Source of the DNA: Acidimicrobiia bacterium | GTDB lineage: Bacteria > Actinomycetota > Acidimicrobiia > Spongiisociales > ZC4RG35 | Length of the DNA: 9,264 nucleotides | Direction: 5' to 3' | Assembly: GCA_003230435.1 (NCBI GenBank) | Contig: QIDW01000218.1 | Span: 1 to 9,264 of the forward strand | In this document: positions 1 to 6,897 of the stretch, one piece after another | How the letters are laid out: every line of letters starts with the position of its first letter | Numbering within the stretch: the stretch's first letter is position 1 | The notes under the pieces: model-generated | What the model saw: the letters and a program-made list of their open reading frames with translations, nothing else | Told to the model about the DNA's origin: nothing | Databases searched by the model: none | Program-made: the position numbers and the translations under genes

Positions 1-502
1 CGAAGTCGGGAACAGCGATTGCCACAGAAAAGCCGCTGAGGGGCTCAGCAGCGGAGATTTTCTCCCCCACCCCCGTCATGATGAGCGACCCGCCGGTGAG
101 GAATAGCGCGACATCTGCCCCCACCACCGGCGCGGCCTCAATCGCGAGAGATTCGGAGAGACCCCCCAGGTCGACAGCCGCCCGGAGAGCGGCAGCTGCG
201 TCTGAGCTGCCGCCACCCAGACCAGCGGCTATTGGAAGACGTTTTTCCAGCGACAACGACAACGGGGGCACAGATCCGCGAGCCCGCGCCGCTTCCAGGG
301 CCTTTAAAACCAGATTCTCGTCGACGTCGATCTCGCGGCCCACAATCTCGAGGGTGTCCTCCCCTTCGCCTTCTTCGATGGTGAGGTGGTCGGACCACGC
401 GACTGTCTGAACGAGAGACTCCAGAGGGTGAAAACCGTCGGAGCGCAGAGAGCTGACCAACAAGGACAGGTTGAGTTTCGCCGGCGCTTCGTATGTGGTC
501 AC
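1..502 (-). CDS. ispE: 4-diphosphocytidyl-2-C-methyl-D-erythritol kinase (IspE), C-terminus off the window
   Basis: IspE is the cytosolic GHMP-family kinase that phosphorylates CDP-methylerythritol in the MEP pathway to isoprenoid precursors. The first 167 codons are visible. They include the substrate-binding start APAKLNLSLL (Lys9, Asn11), a FHPLES segment matching the usual YHEL/FHxL region, the glycine-rich ATP loop PIAAGLGGGSSDAAAAL (residues 90-106), and GADVALFLTGG with the catalytic Asp130. The chosen start is GTG at 502; it overlaps the rsmA stop codon as GTGA (499-502), and an AGGTGG stretch lies just upstream as a possible ribosome site. Translation is therefore probably coupled to rsmA. 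The gene runs off the left edge, so the C-terminal half of the GHMP fold cannot be judged. The identification is firm from the motifs; nothing looks damaged in the visible part. Confidence 0.96.
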   Translation of the reverse strand, partial: MTTYEAPAKLNLSLLVSSLRSDGFHPLESLVQTVAWSDHLTIEEGEGEDTLEIVGREIDVDENLVLKALEAARARGSVPPLSLSLEKRLPIAAGLGGGSSDAAAALRAAVDLGGLSESLAIEAAPVVGADVALFLTGGSLIMTGVGEKISAAEPLSGFSVAIAVPDF

Positions 503-1308
503 TCCACCACCTCAGCAAGACGCAAGTAGTCGACCGGCGCAAGGTTCTCTGCCCTGTCCGTCGGATCCAGACCGGCCTCAGTCAGGACCGTCTCGGGATC
601 ATTGAACACAGAGCCCAACGATCTACGCAGCATCTTCCTCCTCTGCCCAAAACCAGCACGCGCGATCACCACGGCCCGATCGGAATGTGGTGGTGTTGGA
701 CTCCTGATCAGCAACACGACGGCCGACTCCACACGAGGAGGCGGATAGAAGACCTGGGGCGGGACCCGAAAGACGATCGACGCTTCAGTGTAGATGCCGG
801 CCACAACAGACGGCAGCCCATAGTCGGGAGAGCCCGAGGCGGCGACAAACCGTTCAGCGACCTCCCGCTGAACCATCACCACGAACCGTTTTATCGCCTC
901 AACCCTTCTGACTGCATCGATGACAAGCGGAGTCCCCACGTTGTAGGGCAGGTTGGCGACCATCGCCCAGCGCCCAGAATCGAACGTCTTTGCAAAATCC
1001 ACCTTCGTGACATCACTGAATCGCAGCTCGACATCGAGACCTTCCGTCACCTCTTCGAGAACAGGTTGGAGACCCTGATCAATCTCATACGCCACGACGT
1101 GGGCGCCTGTGGTGCCAAGAGCTCGAGTAAGAGTCCCCGTGCCTGCACCAACCTCGACGACGTTGTCGCCCGGTCCGACGTCGGCAATCGAAACGATCTT
1201 CCTGGTGATGTTGGCATCAGCGAGGAAGTGCTGACCGAGACGATGTATGGGCGCCAGTCCATGAGCCTCGAGAAGACGTAAGATCTCGGTTCGGTTCTGC
1301 GCAGTCAC
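499..1308 (-). CDS. rsmA: 16S rRNA dimethyladenosine transferase RsmA (KsgA)
   Basis: RsmA uses S-adenosylmethionine to dimethylate two adjacent adenosines (A1518/A1519 in E. coli numbering) near the 3' end of 16S rRNA during small-subunit assembly. The 269-residue product is close to the usual family length of about 270. Visible motifs in order are GQHFLADANITRKI (26-39), SAM motif I VVEVGAGTGTLTRAL (50-64), the catalytic NLPY (119-122), VQREVAERF (146-154), FYPPPRVESAV (187-197) and FGQRRKMLRRSL (220-231). The start is taken as GTG at 1308, sharing GTGA with the tatD stop. An in-frame start at 1374 would add 22 residues lying inside tatD and not resembling the family. The gene is sandwiched between tatD and ispE, the common actinobacterial order, with overlaps on both sides that imply one coupled transcript. 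Family assignment is very secure. Confidence 0.97.
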   Translation of the reverse strand: MTAQNRTEILRLLEAHGLAPIHRLGQHFLADANITRKIVSIADVGPGDNVVEVGAGTGTLTRALGTTGAHVVAYEIDQGLQPVLEEVTEGLDVELRFSDVTKVDFAKTFDSGRWAMVANLPYNVGTPLVIDAVRRVEAIKRFVVMVQREVAERFVAASGSPDYGLPSVVAGIYTEASIVFRVPPQVFYPPPRVESAVVLLIRSPTPPHSDRAVVIARAGFGQRRKMLRRSLGSVFNDPETVLTEAGLDPTDRAENLAPVDYLRLAEVVE

Positions 1309-2081
1309 GGCTTGAAGATCCGGGTCGCGTTGGTGGAAGTGACCGCGGCAACGTCCTCCACCGAAGTCCCCCACACGTCGGCCAGAGCCTGCCCGACCAG
1401 GGCCACCCAGGCCGGTTCGTTTTGCTCGCCCCGATGAGGAGGCGGCGCCAGGTACGGCGTGTCGGTTTCAACTACGGCACGATCCGGAGGCACAAGAGCA
1501 GCACCAAACCTGATCGTCTCCCCCGTCGCGAATGCAAGAGGCCCCGAGAATGAGAAAGTGACGCCGAGTTCGAGGAAGCGCTTGGTCCATCTCGTTCCGC
1601 CTGTCCAACTATGCAGCACCGTTTGGCTTCCGACTCCCGTCTCATCGATGACGTCGTGGACGCGGGCGAACGCGTCCCGACAGTGAACGATGATCGGCTT
1701 GCCCTGACTCAAGGCCATCTCGATGTGACCTCTGAAAGATACCTCTTGCAGGTCTCGGGGAGAGAGGTCGCGGTAGAAATCCATACCCGTCTCGCCGATG
1801 GCAGCCACCCCCGGAGCCATCTCCTCGATTGCCTCCCGCTGTTCAGGCCAGGATGCTGCTTCGTGAGGATGGAGCCCGGCCGTTGGCAACACTCGTCCTG
1901 GAAACTCCCGTGCCAGTGCGAGCGACGCACGGGAGCTCTTCGCGTCAACACCCGGAGCAACCAACCAGTCCACCTCAGGTGCGCGATCGAGCAGCACGGA
2001 CGGCTTCCGCCCGTCCAGCTGCAGGTGGCAATGTGTGTCGACCCAAGTCATCTTTCGAGGGACGCTAATCCCAGCCGACAC
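1305..2081 (-). CDS. tatD: TatD-family metal-dependent hydrolase/deoxyribonuclease
   Basis: TatD proteins are TIM-barrel amidohydrolase-like enzymes with metal-dependent 3'-5' exonuclease/DNase activity. The ligands are visible: VDTHCHL (His17, His19), GETGMD (Glu97), IVHCRDA (His133), VLHSWTG (His157) and ETDTPYL (Asp207). HPHEA (71-75) is also typical. Length is 258 residues from GTG at 2081, or 248 from ATG at 2051, which gives the more usual N-terminus MTWVDTHCHL. The upstream start is preceded by GGGAGG only 3 nt away, a good Shine-Dalgarno sequence but tightly spaced, while the ATG has no clear ribosome site; I keep 2081 with modest certainty. The gene is first in the tatD-rsmA-ispE run and diverges from the abrB-like gene across only 36 bp. 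Many actinobacteria have metG upstream of tatD and rpfB between tatD and rsmA; neither is present here. Confidence 0.95.
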   Translation of the reverse strand: MSAGISVPRKMTWVDTHCHLQLDGRKPSVLLDRAPEVDWLVAPGVDAKSSRASLALAREFPGRVLPTAGLHPHEAASWPEQREAIEEMAPGVAAIGETGMDFYRDLSPRDLQEVSFRGHIEMALSQGKPIIVHCRDAFARVHDVIDETGVGSQTVLHSWTGGTRWTKRFLELGVTFSFSGPLAFATGETIRFGAALVPPDRAVVETDTPYLAPPPHRGEQNEPAWVALVGQALADVWGTSVEDVAAVTSTNATRIFKP

Positions 2082-2117
2082 GAGCCTCCCTTCGACGGGT
2101 AGGCTCGCCGGCCGAAC

Positions 2118-2354
2118 ATGGATTCAGGTATCACCAGAAAGATCGATGACCTCGGGCGGATCGTCATACCGGCCGAGACACGCCGAATGTTCAACATCTC
2201 TGAGGGTGATCACCTGACTATCTCGGTTGAAGGCGGAAATATCCTGCTCCGCAAAGTGACCGACACCTGCACGTTCTGTGGGAGCGACTCCAACGTCGGC
2301 CAGTTCAAGGGGAAGGGTGTCTGCTCATCCTGTCGGTCTCAGCTGCCGTCCTGA
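2118..2354 (+). CDS. AbrB/MazE/SpoVT-type DNA-binding protein with Cys4 zinc tail
   Basis: A 78-residue protein with an N-terminal swapped-hairpin AbrB DNA-binding domain. GITRKIDDLGRIVIPAETRR (4-23), FNISEGDHLTISVEGG and ILLRKV match the family core closely. The C-terminal tail carries CTFC (Cys51, Cys54) and CSSC (Cys69, Cys72), spaced like a small zinc-binding knuckle, and is seen in many AbrB-like proteins of Gram-positive bacteria. It is presumably a dimeric or tetrameric transition-state-type transcription regulator in the cytosol; its targets cannot be read from the sequence. It diverges from tatD over 36 bp, so autoregulation and control of the tatD operon are possible but unproven. 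No good Shine-Dalgarno sequence precedes the ATG. A TAGGCT hexamer at 2100-2105 could be a -10 giving a very short leader. The 3' end overlaps the end of the rsmI remnant by 16 bp (2339-2354). Confidence 0.9.
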   Translation: MDSGITRKIDDLGRIVIPAETRRMFNISEGDHLTISVEGGNILLRKVTDTCTFCGSDSNVGQFKGKGVCSSCRSQLPS

Positions 2355-3149
2355 TCTATCAACGCCTGGTAGATAACACGTCGGGAAACACCTGAGTCTT
2401 GCGCCACACTTCGTGCCGCTTCAGAGGGAGAAGCCCCGGTGGCGATCAGAGACCGCGCCTCGGCAATCGCTGCCTCGGCACTCATCGGTGTCAGCGAACC
2501 CCCTTCGAGGACAAGGGTGAGCTCACCCTTTACCTCCCCCGTCCAACGCTCGACCGCTTCACCAAGGGTCCCAACCCAGATTCTCCCGGGTCACAGCAAC
2601 CCTGCGATCAACGCCGACGGCATCAAGTAGATCCCGAAGATCGTCGGCAAGTCGATGCGGGCTCGCGAATATGACAACTGGCCGATCCTCGAAGCCAAGT
2701 TGGCTCAAACGCCGACTCCGTTCCTTGCCTTTCTTGGGAAGGAAACCCTCGAACGAGAAACGATCCCCGCCAAACCCCGACAGTGTGATCGCCGTCGTCA
2801 CGGCGGACGGTCCGGGGATGACCGTCAGCGACAAACCTTCGTCTTGAACGATACGCACTGCCTCTGCACCTGGATCCGAGACGGTGGGCAAGCCGGCATC
2901 GGACACCAGAACCACCTTCTTGCCTGCTCGTACATCGTCAACCAATTTCCGACTGCGAGCCTTTTCGTTCCCGGCGAACAATGACCGAGTCGTCGTCTTC
3001 GCACCGATGTGCTGCAGAAGCTTCGAGGTGCGTCGGGTGTCCTCGGCATAGATCACATCAGCCGTCAACAGAGTCTCGCGGAGACGCTCTGAGATGTCTC
3101 CCAGGTTCCCGATCGGTGTGGCGCAGACGTAGAGACGACCCTCAGACAC
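2339..3149 (-). pseudogene. rsmI: 16S rRNA (cytidine-1402 2'-O)-methyltransferase RsmI, split by a frameshifting deletion
   Basis: RsmI methylates the 2'-OH of C1402 in the 16S rRNA decoding centre. Frame one (3149 to 2559, 196 codons from GTG) has the full SAM-dependent core: YVCATPIGNLGDIS, AEDTRRTSKLL, SDAGLPTVSDPG, VIPGPSAVTTAITLSG, FEGFLPKKGKER and VVIFASPHRL. It runs through VAVTRE and then ends after six or seven unrelated residues (stop 2559-2561). The expected continuation resumes in a second frame from about 2581 to the stop at 2339: IWVGTLGEAVERW, GEVKGELTLVLEGG, then the helix-turn-helix tail ASPSEAARSVAQDSGVSRR. About seven conserved residues (family pattern LTKxxEE) are absent at the junction, consistent with a loss near 20 nt. 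Restored, the protein would be about 276 residues, normal for RsmI. A GGAG lies 7 nt before the GTG, and the start overlaps the upstream gene by 8 bp. A real mutation and an assembly fault cannot be told apart here. Confidence 0.88.
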
Positions 3150-3462
3150 CTCGAAACTCCAAAGTCACACCTGGCCCAGGTGCGTCCGCTTCCAGGGGAA
3201 GTTCGAGAACGTAACGGCACCCAGGAAATCTCGTGATCCGACCGGGCATGACCACATGAGAGGCCGACACCTGGAGATCTGACGTGAGCCCGATCGCTCG
3301 GAAAGGTGTCCGGACTCCAAACCCGTGCACCGAACTGGTTTTAATCAACACCGCAGCTCCTGCGGGCAACCCCTTGAGGCCACGCCACCTTTGCCAAAAG
3401 GTGCGAGCGTTGCTGACCGGCCCGTATCTCGATGTACCAGCCTGGAGGAAAACCTGATTCAT
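3142..3462 (-). CDS. DUF192-like small protein
   Basis: A 106-residue protein resembling the DUF192 family, whose biochemical function is unknown. The typical elements are an N-terminal RTFWQRWRGLKGL stretch (the family's R-x-x-GL signature), VLIKTSSVHGFGVRTPFRAIGL (38-59), where the family usually has an F-x-M motif, and MPGRITRFPGCRYVLELP near the end. The F-x-M position is G-V here, and the LDxxG strand is degenerate, so it is a divergent member. No signal peptide is seen, whereas many relatives are exported. The ATG at 3462 has no clear Shine-Dalgarno sequence. The gene lies 45 bp downstream of the metalloprotease-like lipoprotein gene and overlaps the rsmI start by 8 bp (3142-3149), so it probably shares a transcript with rsmI. 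Family assignment rests on motif memory, not a search. Confidence 0.72.
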   Translation of the reverse strand: MNQVFLQAGTSRYGPVSNARTFWQRWRGLKGLPAGAAVLIKTSSVHGFGVRTPFRAIGLTSDLQVSASHVVMPGRITRFPGCRYVLELPLEADAPGPGVTLEFRGV

Positions 3463-3507
3463 ATGACGAACTTAGGGGACAGTCGGTGGGGAAAGAAGAG
3501 CCCTGCG

Positions 3508-4860
3508 TCAGCTCAGACCAACTGCGGAGCGAATCAACTCGCCCACCGAGGTCTCATCCGCGGCGATGAAATAGAGAACACCGTCCTCCTCATCGACCCA
3601 GACGAAGTCTTCGTCGGGGACCGCCGCCAGGGCATACTCGAGAAGTGTTGAACGAAGTTCTTCGAGATCACGCGCCGTGTCGCCCTTGTAAACGAGAAGA
3701 AACGCCGCGTTCTCCCCATCGAACCATTGGTAGTAGCTGTCGCCACCCCACCCATCGGCCGCCTTTGCTCCTTTTGACTCACCAAGCACCTGGTCGATCA
3801 TGATCCTGAATCCCCCTTCGCCCCACACCGATGTCCGTTCGAGGTCGTAGCCGTTGATCGTGATCGTTGGCAGTTCAACAACGAGGGGTAGGTCGCGCTG
3901 ATAATCCGCCGGAGTGATCACCTGCTCGGAAGACCCGGGCAAACCCGGAAACGTGGAATACGCGTCGTTGATTGCGTTCCAATCGCCGGTAGTGAAGAGA
4001 TCCTGAACGAACAGGAGACCCGTGTCGTACGGGAAGAGGAGCGAGTCGGCGATGAACTGAGGAACGGCATCAAGACTGGAGTTGTCGACTTCCAGCGCCT
4101 CCGCCACGAAACGACCCAACTCCTGTTGGGAAAGACTCTGGACCCACATCACCTCGGCCAGCGTCGCATCCCCTTCGATGAGGGCCTGATAGGCGGTGGC
4201 CTCGTCGAGTCGCTCCTCGTCGACCATCGCACGGAAGTCAGCATCGAAGCCGAAGTGCTGGTCTACCAGGGCATGGACCAACTCGTGCAGGATCGTCCCC
4301 TGCTGGAGAAGTGTCAGCCCATCCTGACGGGCCGGTACCACGATTTCGCCGGTCTCACCGTCGTAGAACCCGGCCACCTGCGCTCCGTATAGGTCCTGCA
4401 GGAGCATTTCTAAGTCGGCCTCCTGGTCCAGAAGGCCAAGCAGTTTGTAGAGAGCATCGTCCGCCGGGAAGTCCTCCGCCTCTTCTTCGATCGACTTGCG
4501 AACACGTGCTTCGAGTTCCGCATCTGTGACAACCGTGATGTTTGGAGGCGTAAGAAATGGGAGTCCTCTGACCTCCTGCACTGTGACGATCAGATCCTCG
4601 AGTTGTTTCTGCACCTCCACTGACAGTTCTTCCAGACCGGAGAGGTCTGGCGGGGTGACCGGTGGCATCGCCTGAGTTGTCGTAGTTGATGCCGCCGGCG
4701 TGGTTGTGTCTGTGACAGACGCCGACGATCCGGGAGGCGACGATCCGGGAGCCGTCGACCCGCCAGCCGCAGAAACAGTGCTCGGCGGCTCGGCTGCGCC
4801 AGTCGTGCAGGCACCAACCACGAGGATCAGGGTTATGAGGAAAGCGAGACGGCGGAACAT
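3508..4860 (-). CDS. HExxH metalloprotease-like lipoprotein of unknown substrate
   Basis: A 450-residue secreted lipoprotein. The first 17 residues form a type II signal peptide ending in the lipobox VGAC (lipidated Cys18). A Ser/Thr/Pro/Gly-rich linker follows (about 19-72), then a folded domain. ILHELVHALVDQHF (190-203) contains the zinc-metallopeptidase motif H192-E-x-x-H196. Glu229 in ALIEGDATLAEV, about 33 residues on, is a good candidate third ligand, as in gluzincin-type enzymes. The preceding AGFYDGETGEIVVPA is also common in such domains. It is probably an outward-facing, membrane-anchored peptidase, but family, substrate and activity are not recognised. It is first of a minus-strand set followed by the DUF192-like gene and rsmI, and diverges from the 4975 lipoprotein gene over 114 bp. 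The ATG at 4860 has no strong ribosome site. The export and zinc-motif calls are solid; catalytic activity is inferred. Confidence 0.82.
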   Translation of the reverse strand: MFRRLAFLITLILVVGACTTGAAEPPSTVSAAGGSTAPGSSPPGSSASVTDTTTPAASTTTTQAMPPVTPPDLSGLEELSVEVQKQLEDLIVTVQEVRGLPFLTPPNITVVTDAELEARVRKSIEEEAEDFPADDALYKLLGLLDQEADLEMLLQDLYGAQVAGFYDGETGEIVVPARQDGLTLLQQGTILHELVHALVDQHFGFDADFRAMVDEERLDEATAYQALIEGDATLAEVMWVQSLSQQELGRFVAEALEVDNSSLDAVPQFIADSLLFPYDTGLLFVQDLFTTGDWNAINDAYSTFPGLPGSSEQVITPADYQRDLPLVVELPTITINGYDLERTSVWGEGGFRIMIDQVLGESKGAKAADGWGGDSYYQWFDGENAAFLLVYKGDTARDLEELRSTLLEYALAAVPDEDFVWVDEEDGVLYFIAADETSVGELIRSAVGLS

Positions 4861-4974
4861 GGTCGCTCAGATTATCGACCACCCACTATTAGACCTGACC
4901 CATCATACGAGACATCGGCATAGGCTTCCGAGACCTCGTATCCAGTGTTTCCCATCCAGGTACCGATCTATTCG
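4861..4974. promoter_or_regulatory. Divergent intergenic region with 7-bp inverted repeat
   Basis: This 114-bp gap separates two divergent lipoprotein genes and must hold both promoters. It contains an inverted repeat, ATACGAG (4905-4911) and CTCGTAT (4935-4941), 30 bp apart start to start. It also contains a direct repeat CGAGAC (4908-4913 and 4929-4934) with a 21-bp period, about two helical turns. On the minus strand TATGAT (around 4902-4907) resembles a -10 box but lacks a recognisable -35. These are possible operator elements only. Confidence 0.3.
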
Positions 4975-5535
4975 ATGAGCATCAAGAGAAACCCGGTCCT
5001 ACGTTCGATCACCGGAGCTGCGCTTATGGCCCTCCTTTTCGCAGCCTGCGTTACACCTCGAGCGAGCGACGCCCTGAGGGCATTGAACGACCCCGATGAA
5101 GTCGTAGGTTTCCTCGACTTCACCAACGGCACGGATAAGACCTTCGGGATCTTCGTTTGCAGTTCCGCTGCCGAGGTCACCTTGGATTCCGTCGAGGCGA
5201 TCAACTTGGATGGCGCGATCGAGCTGCTGGGAGGCCTCGTCTACGAAGCCAACGACGGCTACGTGGGTGCAGTCGACGGATTCCCGCCAACGGGCCTGGG
5301 CGAGGACTCCATGACGGGGGTTGAGGGGGCGGTCGTCTCGACGATCTGTGACGACCCCGATCCCGCCCTCCGCACCCAACTGCTCGTAGGTGCCAACAGG
5401 GTCGGTCCGGCTGGAGGGACAATCCAGGGGATCAGGATCATTCACGAAGATGGGTTTCTCGAGATCCCCGACTACACGATCATCTTGTGTGGTGACGACC
5501 TCGAGTACTGCGAGGAATACGCTCCGCAAACGTAG
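4975..5535 (+). CDS. Lipoprotein of unknown function with four mature cysteines
   Basis: A 186-residue product whose N-terminus is a lipoprotein signal: KRNP, a hydrophobic stretch and the lipobox FAAC (Cys25). The ATG at 4975 is preferred over an in-frame ATG at 4945 because it places the positive charges directly before the hydrophobic core; neither has a clear Shine-Dalgarno sequence. The mature part has Cys62, Cys125, Cys172 and Cys179, enough for two disulfides, and alternating strand-like stretches (GFLDFTNGTDKTFGIFVC, GTIQGIRIIHEDG, DYTIILCG) that suggest a small beta-sandwich. The segment TQLLVGANRVGPAGGTIQGI resembles short secreted actinobacterial proteins, but I know of no function. 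It diverges from the metalloprotease-like gene and ends 25 bp from the convergent gene at 5561. Calling it a lipoprotein is secure; nothing more is supported. Confidence 0.8.
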   Translation: MSIKRNPVLRSITGAALMALLFAACVTPRASDALRALNDPDEVVGFLDFTNGTDKTFGIFVCSSAAEVTLDSVEAINLDGAIELLGGLVYEANDGYVGAVDGFPPTGLGEDSMTGVEGAVVSTICDDPDPALRTQLLVGANRVGPAGGTIQGIRIIHEDGFLEIPDYTIILCGDDLEYCEEYAPQT

Positions 5536-5560
5536 CCCCGATTCCGTCGAGATGCGAAGG

Positions 5561-6112
5561 TCAGCCATCTCCCGACTCTGAGACCTCGATGGCGAGCTCA
5601 CCCTTATCCCACCTGGCTCGGTATTCGACCCTCAGGGTCTCGCTTTCGAATTCGACTTCGACGTCAGGGGGCCCCGACATCTCGACGTCGACCCGAAAAC
5701 CGGCAACGGGTGATGCCGCCTGAAGAACGACCTCATCAGGTCGGTATTTGATAACAACAGTGCCTCCATTGGTTGACGTTGTCTTCACCGTCCATCCCGC
5801 GACGGTGGAGGTCGTCGTCGAGGCGGGTGCAGACGTGGTGGTTGAGCTCGATCCGGTCGTGATCGTGGTTGCTCCGGGAACTGTCGTACTCGCTGGCGTG
5901 GAGCTGGTCGTCGTGGTCGCCCGGGTTGTCAGCGTCTCAAGTGTCGTCGTAACAGACTCGCCGCCGCCTTTGAGTTGGGGGGCGGCCACGTTGAGAGGCG
6001 ATGAAGGACGTTCGCTCACGCGGTCACCGGCGGCGCCAACGATTTGCCATGTAAGGGCGGTGGTCAGAGCCACCAACACAAACCACCCGCCAACCAAGGC
6101 CATTCTTCTCAC
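5561..6112 (-). CDS. Membrane-anchored Thr/Ser-rich protein with C-terminal acidic beta domain
   Basis: A 183-residue protein. Residues 6-26 form one hydrophobic segment (ALVGGWFVLVALTTALTW) that could be a signal anchor. A long Thr/Ser/Ala linker follows (about 52-104), then a compact C-terminal domain (about 107-177) of alternating charged and hydrophobic residues. The part DVEVEFESETLRVEYRAR plus GELAIEV aligns without gaps to the C-terminus of the 8181-8774 protein (11 of 28 identical by eye), so the two are probably paralogues. The domain faces outward by topology. The start is GTG at 6112; an ATG three codons in (6103) is equally possible, and no good ribosome site distinguishes them. 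It diverges from the response-regulator gene over 101 bp containing an 11-bp-spaced direct-repeat operator, so it is a likely target or partner of that system. Function is unknown. Confidence 0.8.
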   Translation of the reverse strand: MRRMALVGGWFVLVALTTALTWQIVGAAGDRVSERPSSPLNVAAPQLKGGGESVTTTLETLTTRATTTTSSTPASTTVPGATTITTGSSSTTTSAPASTTTSTVAGWTVKTTSTNGGTVVIKYRPDEVVLQAASPVAGFRVDVEMSGPPDVEVEFESETLRVEYRARWDKGELAIEVSESGDG

Positions 6113-6147
6113 GGCATGAGTCTCTCAGGCCCGGTGTTCTTTGTTCG

Positions 6148-6175
6148 TCAACGACTCGTCAAGGTTCTCTCAAGG
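6148..6175 (+). promoter_or_regulatory. Three TCAA(C/G)G direct repeats at 11-bp spacing (response-regulator box)
   Basis: TCAACG at 6148-6153, TCAAGG at 6159-6164 and TCAAGG at 6170-6175 start exactly 11 bp apart with unrelated 5-bp spacers. OmpR/PhoB-family regulators bind as head-to-tail dimers to direct repeats of this spacing. The site lies in the gap between the regulator gene (+) and the 5561-6112 gene (-), so it could control both. It suggests autoregulation by the adjacent regulator. On the other strand the boxes read CCTTGA/CGTTGA. Confidence 0.65.
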
Positions 6176-6199
6176 CTCTGGGTTGTCCCCCGAGCGACA

Positions 6200-6205
6200 T
6201 ATATC
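6200..6205 (+). promoter_or_regulatory. Candidate -10 box for a leaderless regulator transcript
   Basis: TATATC sits 8 nt before the ATG at 6214. A start site about 7 nt downstream would fall on or next to the start codon, and no Shine-Dalgarno sequence is present (the intervening bases are CTTCGGCC). Leaderless mRNAs are common in actinobacteria. No good -35 hexamer lies at the proper distance, which fits activator dependence on the boxes at 6148-6175. Confidence 0.45.
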
Positions 6206-6213
6206 CTTCGGCC

Positions 6214-6897
6214 ATGGCCCGAGTCGTCCTGATCGAAGATGATGTGGAAATTCGACGGCTTGTGGCAGCTGCGCTTTCCGAGCAAGGCCATGATGTTGAA
6301 AGTGCCGCGATGGCCATGGACGGTCTTCAACTAGCGGTGAAGGGCTCGCCTGATCTGGTGTTGTTGGACCTCGGCCTACCTGATCTGGACGGGACCGAGT
6401 TGCTCCGCATGATTCGTTCTGTCAGCGAGGTCCCGATAATCGTCATCACCGCCAGGGGAGCGGATGACGTTGTGGTCAAGACTCTCGATGCCGGCGCTGA
6501 CGACTACCTGACCAAGCCCTTCTCGTTGAAACAACTCGAGGCACGGGTCAGAGCCGTTCTGCGTCGGGGGTCGGCCGCCGTCGCAGATGGTCCGATTCGC
6601 GTGGGCGAACTGATGTTGGACGCCGCTTCCCGCGAAGTGACGCTGGCCGGTGACCGGCTCGACCTGAGCCCAAAAGAGTTCGATTTGCTCCACGCACTCG
6701 CTGCCAGATCTGGTGATGTCATCAGCAAGCGGGAGCTGATGGCCGAGGTATGGCGGGAGCCGTACGGTGGGTCGGAGCGGACTGTCGATGTCCACCTGTC
6801 CTGGCTCAGGTCGAAGCTCGGAGAAAGTGCGCAAGAGCCTCGTTATCTTCACACGATCCATGGCGTGGGCGTCAAGCTCGTCGATCCCTCGGTGTGA
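6214..6897 (+). CDS. OmpR/PhoB-family response regulator
   Basis: A 227-residue cytosolic transcription regulator. The receiver domain (1-116) has the acidic pocket E8-D9-D10, the phosphoacceptor Asp52 in LLDLGLPDLDG, Thr79 in VITA and Lys101 in LTKPF, all intact. The C-terminal winged helix (about 127-225) carries LSPKEFDLLHALAA, ISKRELMAEVW, the recognition helix region ERTVDVHLSWLRSKL and YLHTIHGVGVKL, typical of the Trans_reg_C fold. The ATG at 6214 has no ribosome site and may head a leaderless transcript. The stop overlaps the histidine kinase start as GTGA (6894-6897), so the two are coupled and form a pair. Three 11-bp-spaced boxes upstream suggest it binds its own promoter. A related box array at 8816-8854 suggests that the acidic repeat protein gene is a target. 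The signal and specific orthologue cannot be named. Confidence 0.96.
   Translation: MARVVLIEDDVEIRRLVAAALSEQGHDVESAAMAMDGLQLAVKGSPDLVLLDLGLPDLDGTELLRMIRSVSEVPIIVITARGADDVVVKTLDAGADDYLTKPFSLKQLEARVRAVLRRGSAAVADGPIRVGELMLDAASREVTLAGDRLDLSPKEFDLLHALAARSGDVISKRELMAEVWREPYGGSERTVDVHLSWLRSKLGESAQEPRYLHTIHGVGVKLVDPSV

Noticed and set aside
493..1281. Long plus-strand open frame (262 codons) opposite rsmA
   Set aside because: It mirrors the well-supported rsmA gene; its translation has no family features and its composition (His/Arg/Pro-rich) is that of an antisense shadow.
2354..2374. Hairpin ATCTATCA/TGGTAGAT after the abrB-like stop as terminator
   Set aside because: An 8-bp A/T-rich stem with a wobble pair and no uridine run; it also lies in the rsmI C-terminal coding sequence. 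Too weak to annotate.
2559..2593. Programmed ribosomal frameshift in rsmI
   Set aside because: There is no slippery heptamer or following structure, and about seven conserved residues are missing, which slipping alone would not restore.
4355..4882. Minus-strand open frame of 175 codons inside the metalloprotease-like gene
   Set aside because: It overlaps the N-terminal half of the lipoprotein gene in another frame and yields a low-complexity Arg/Gly/Ser product.
4999..5601. Minus-strand open frame of 200 codons opposite the 4975 lipoprotein gene
   Set aside because: The plus-strand frame has a signal peptide, lipobox and paired cysteines; the antisense frame has none of these.
5748..6119. 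Val-rich plus-strand frame opposite the Thr/Ser-rich protein
   Set aside because: The Val/Ala/Glu repetition is simply the antisense reading of Thr/Ser codons in the real gene's linker.
6113..6165. TTGACG hexamers on the minus strand as -35 boxes of the 5561-6112 gene
   Set aside because: They are the reverse reading of the direct-repeat boxes, and no plausible -10 hexamer lies 16-19 bp downstream.
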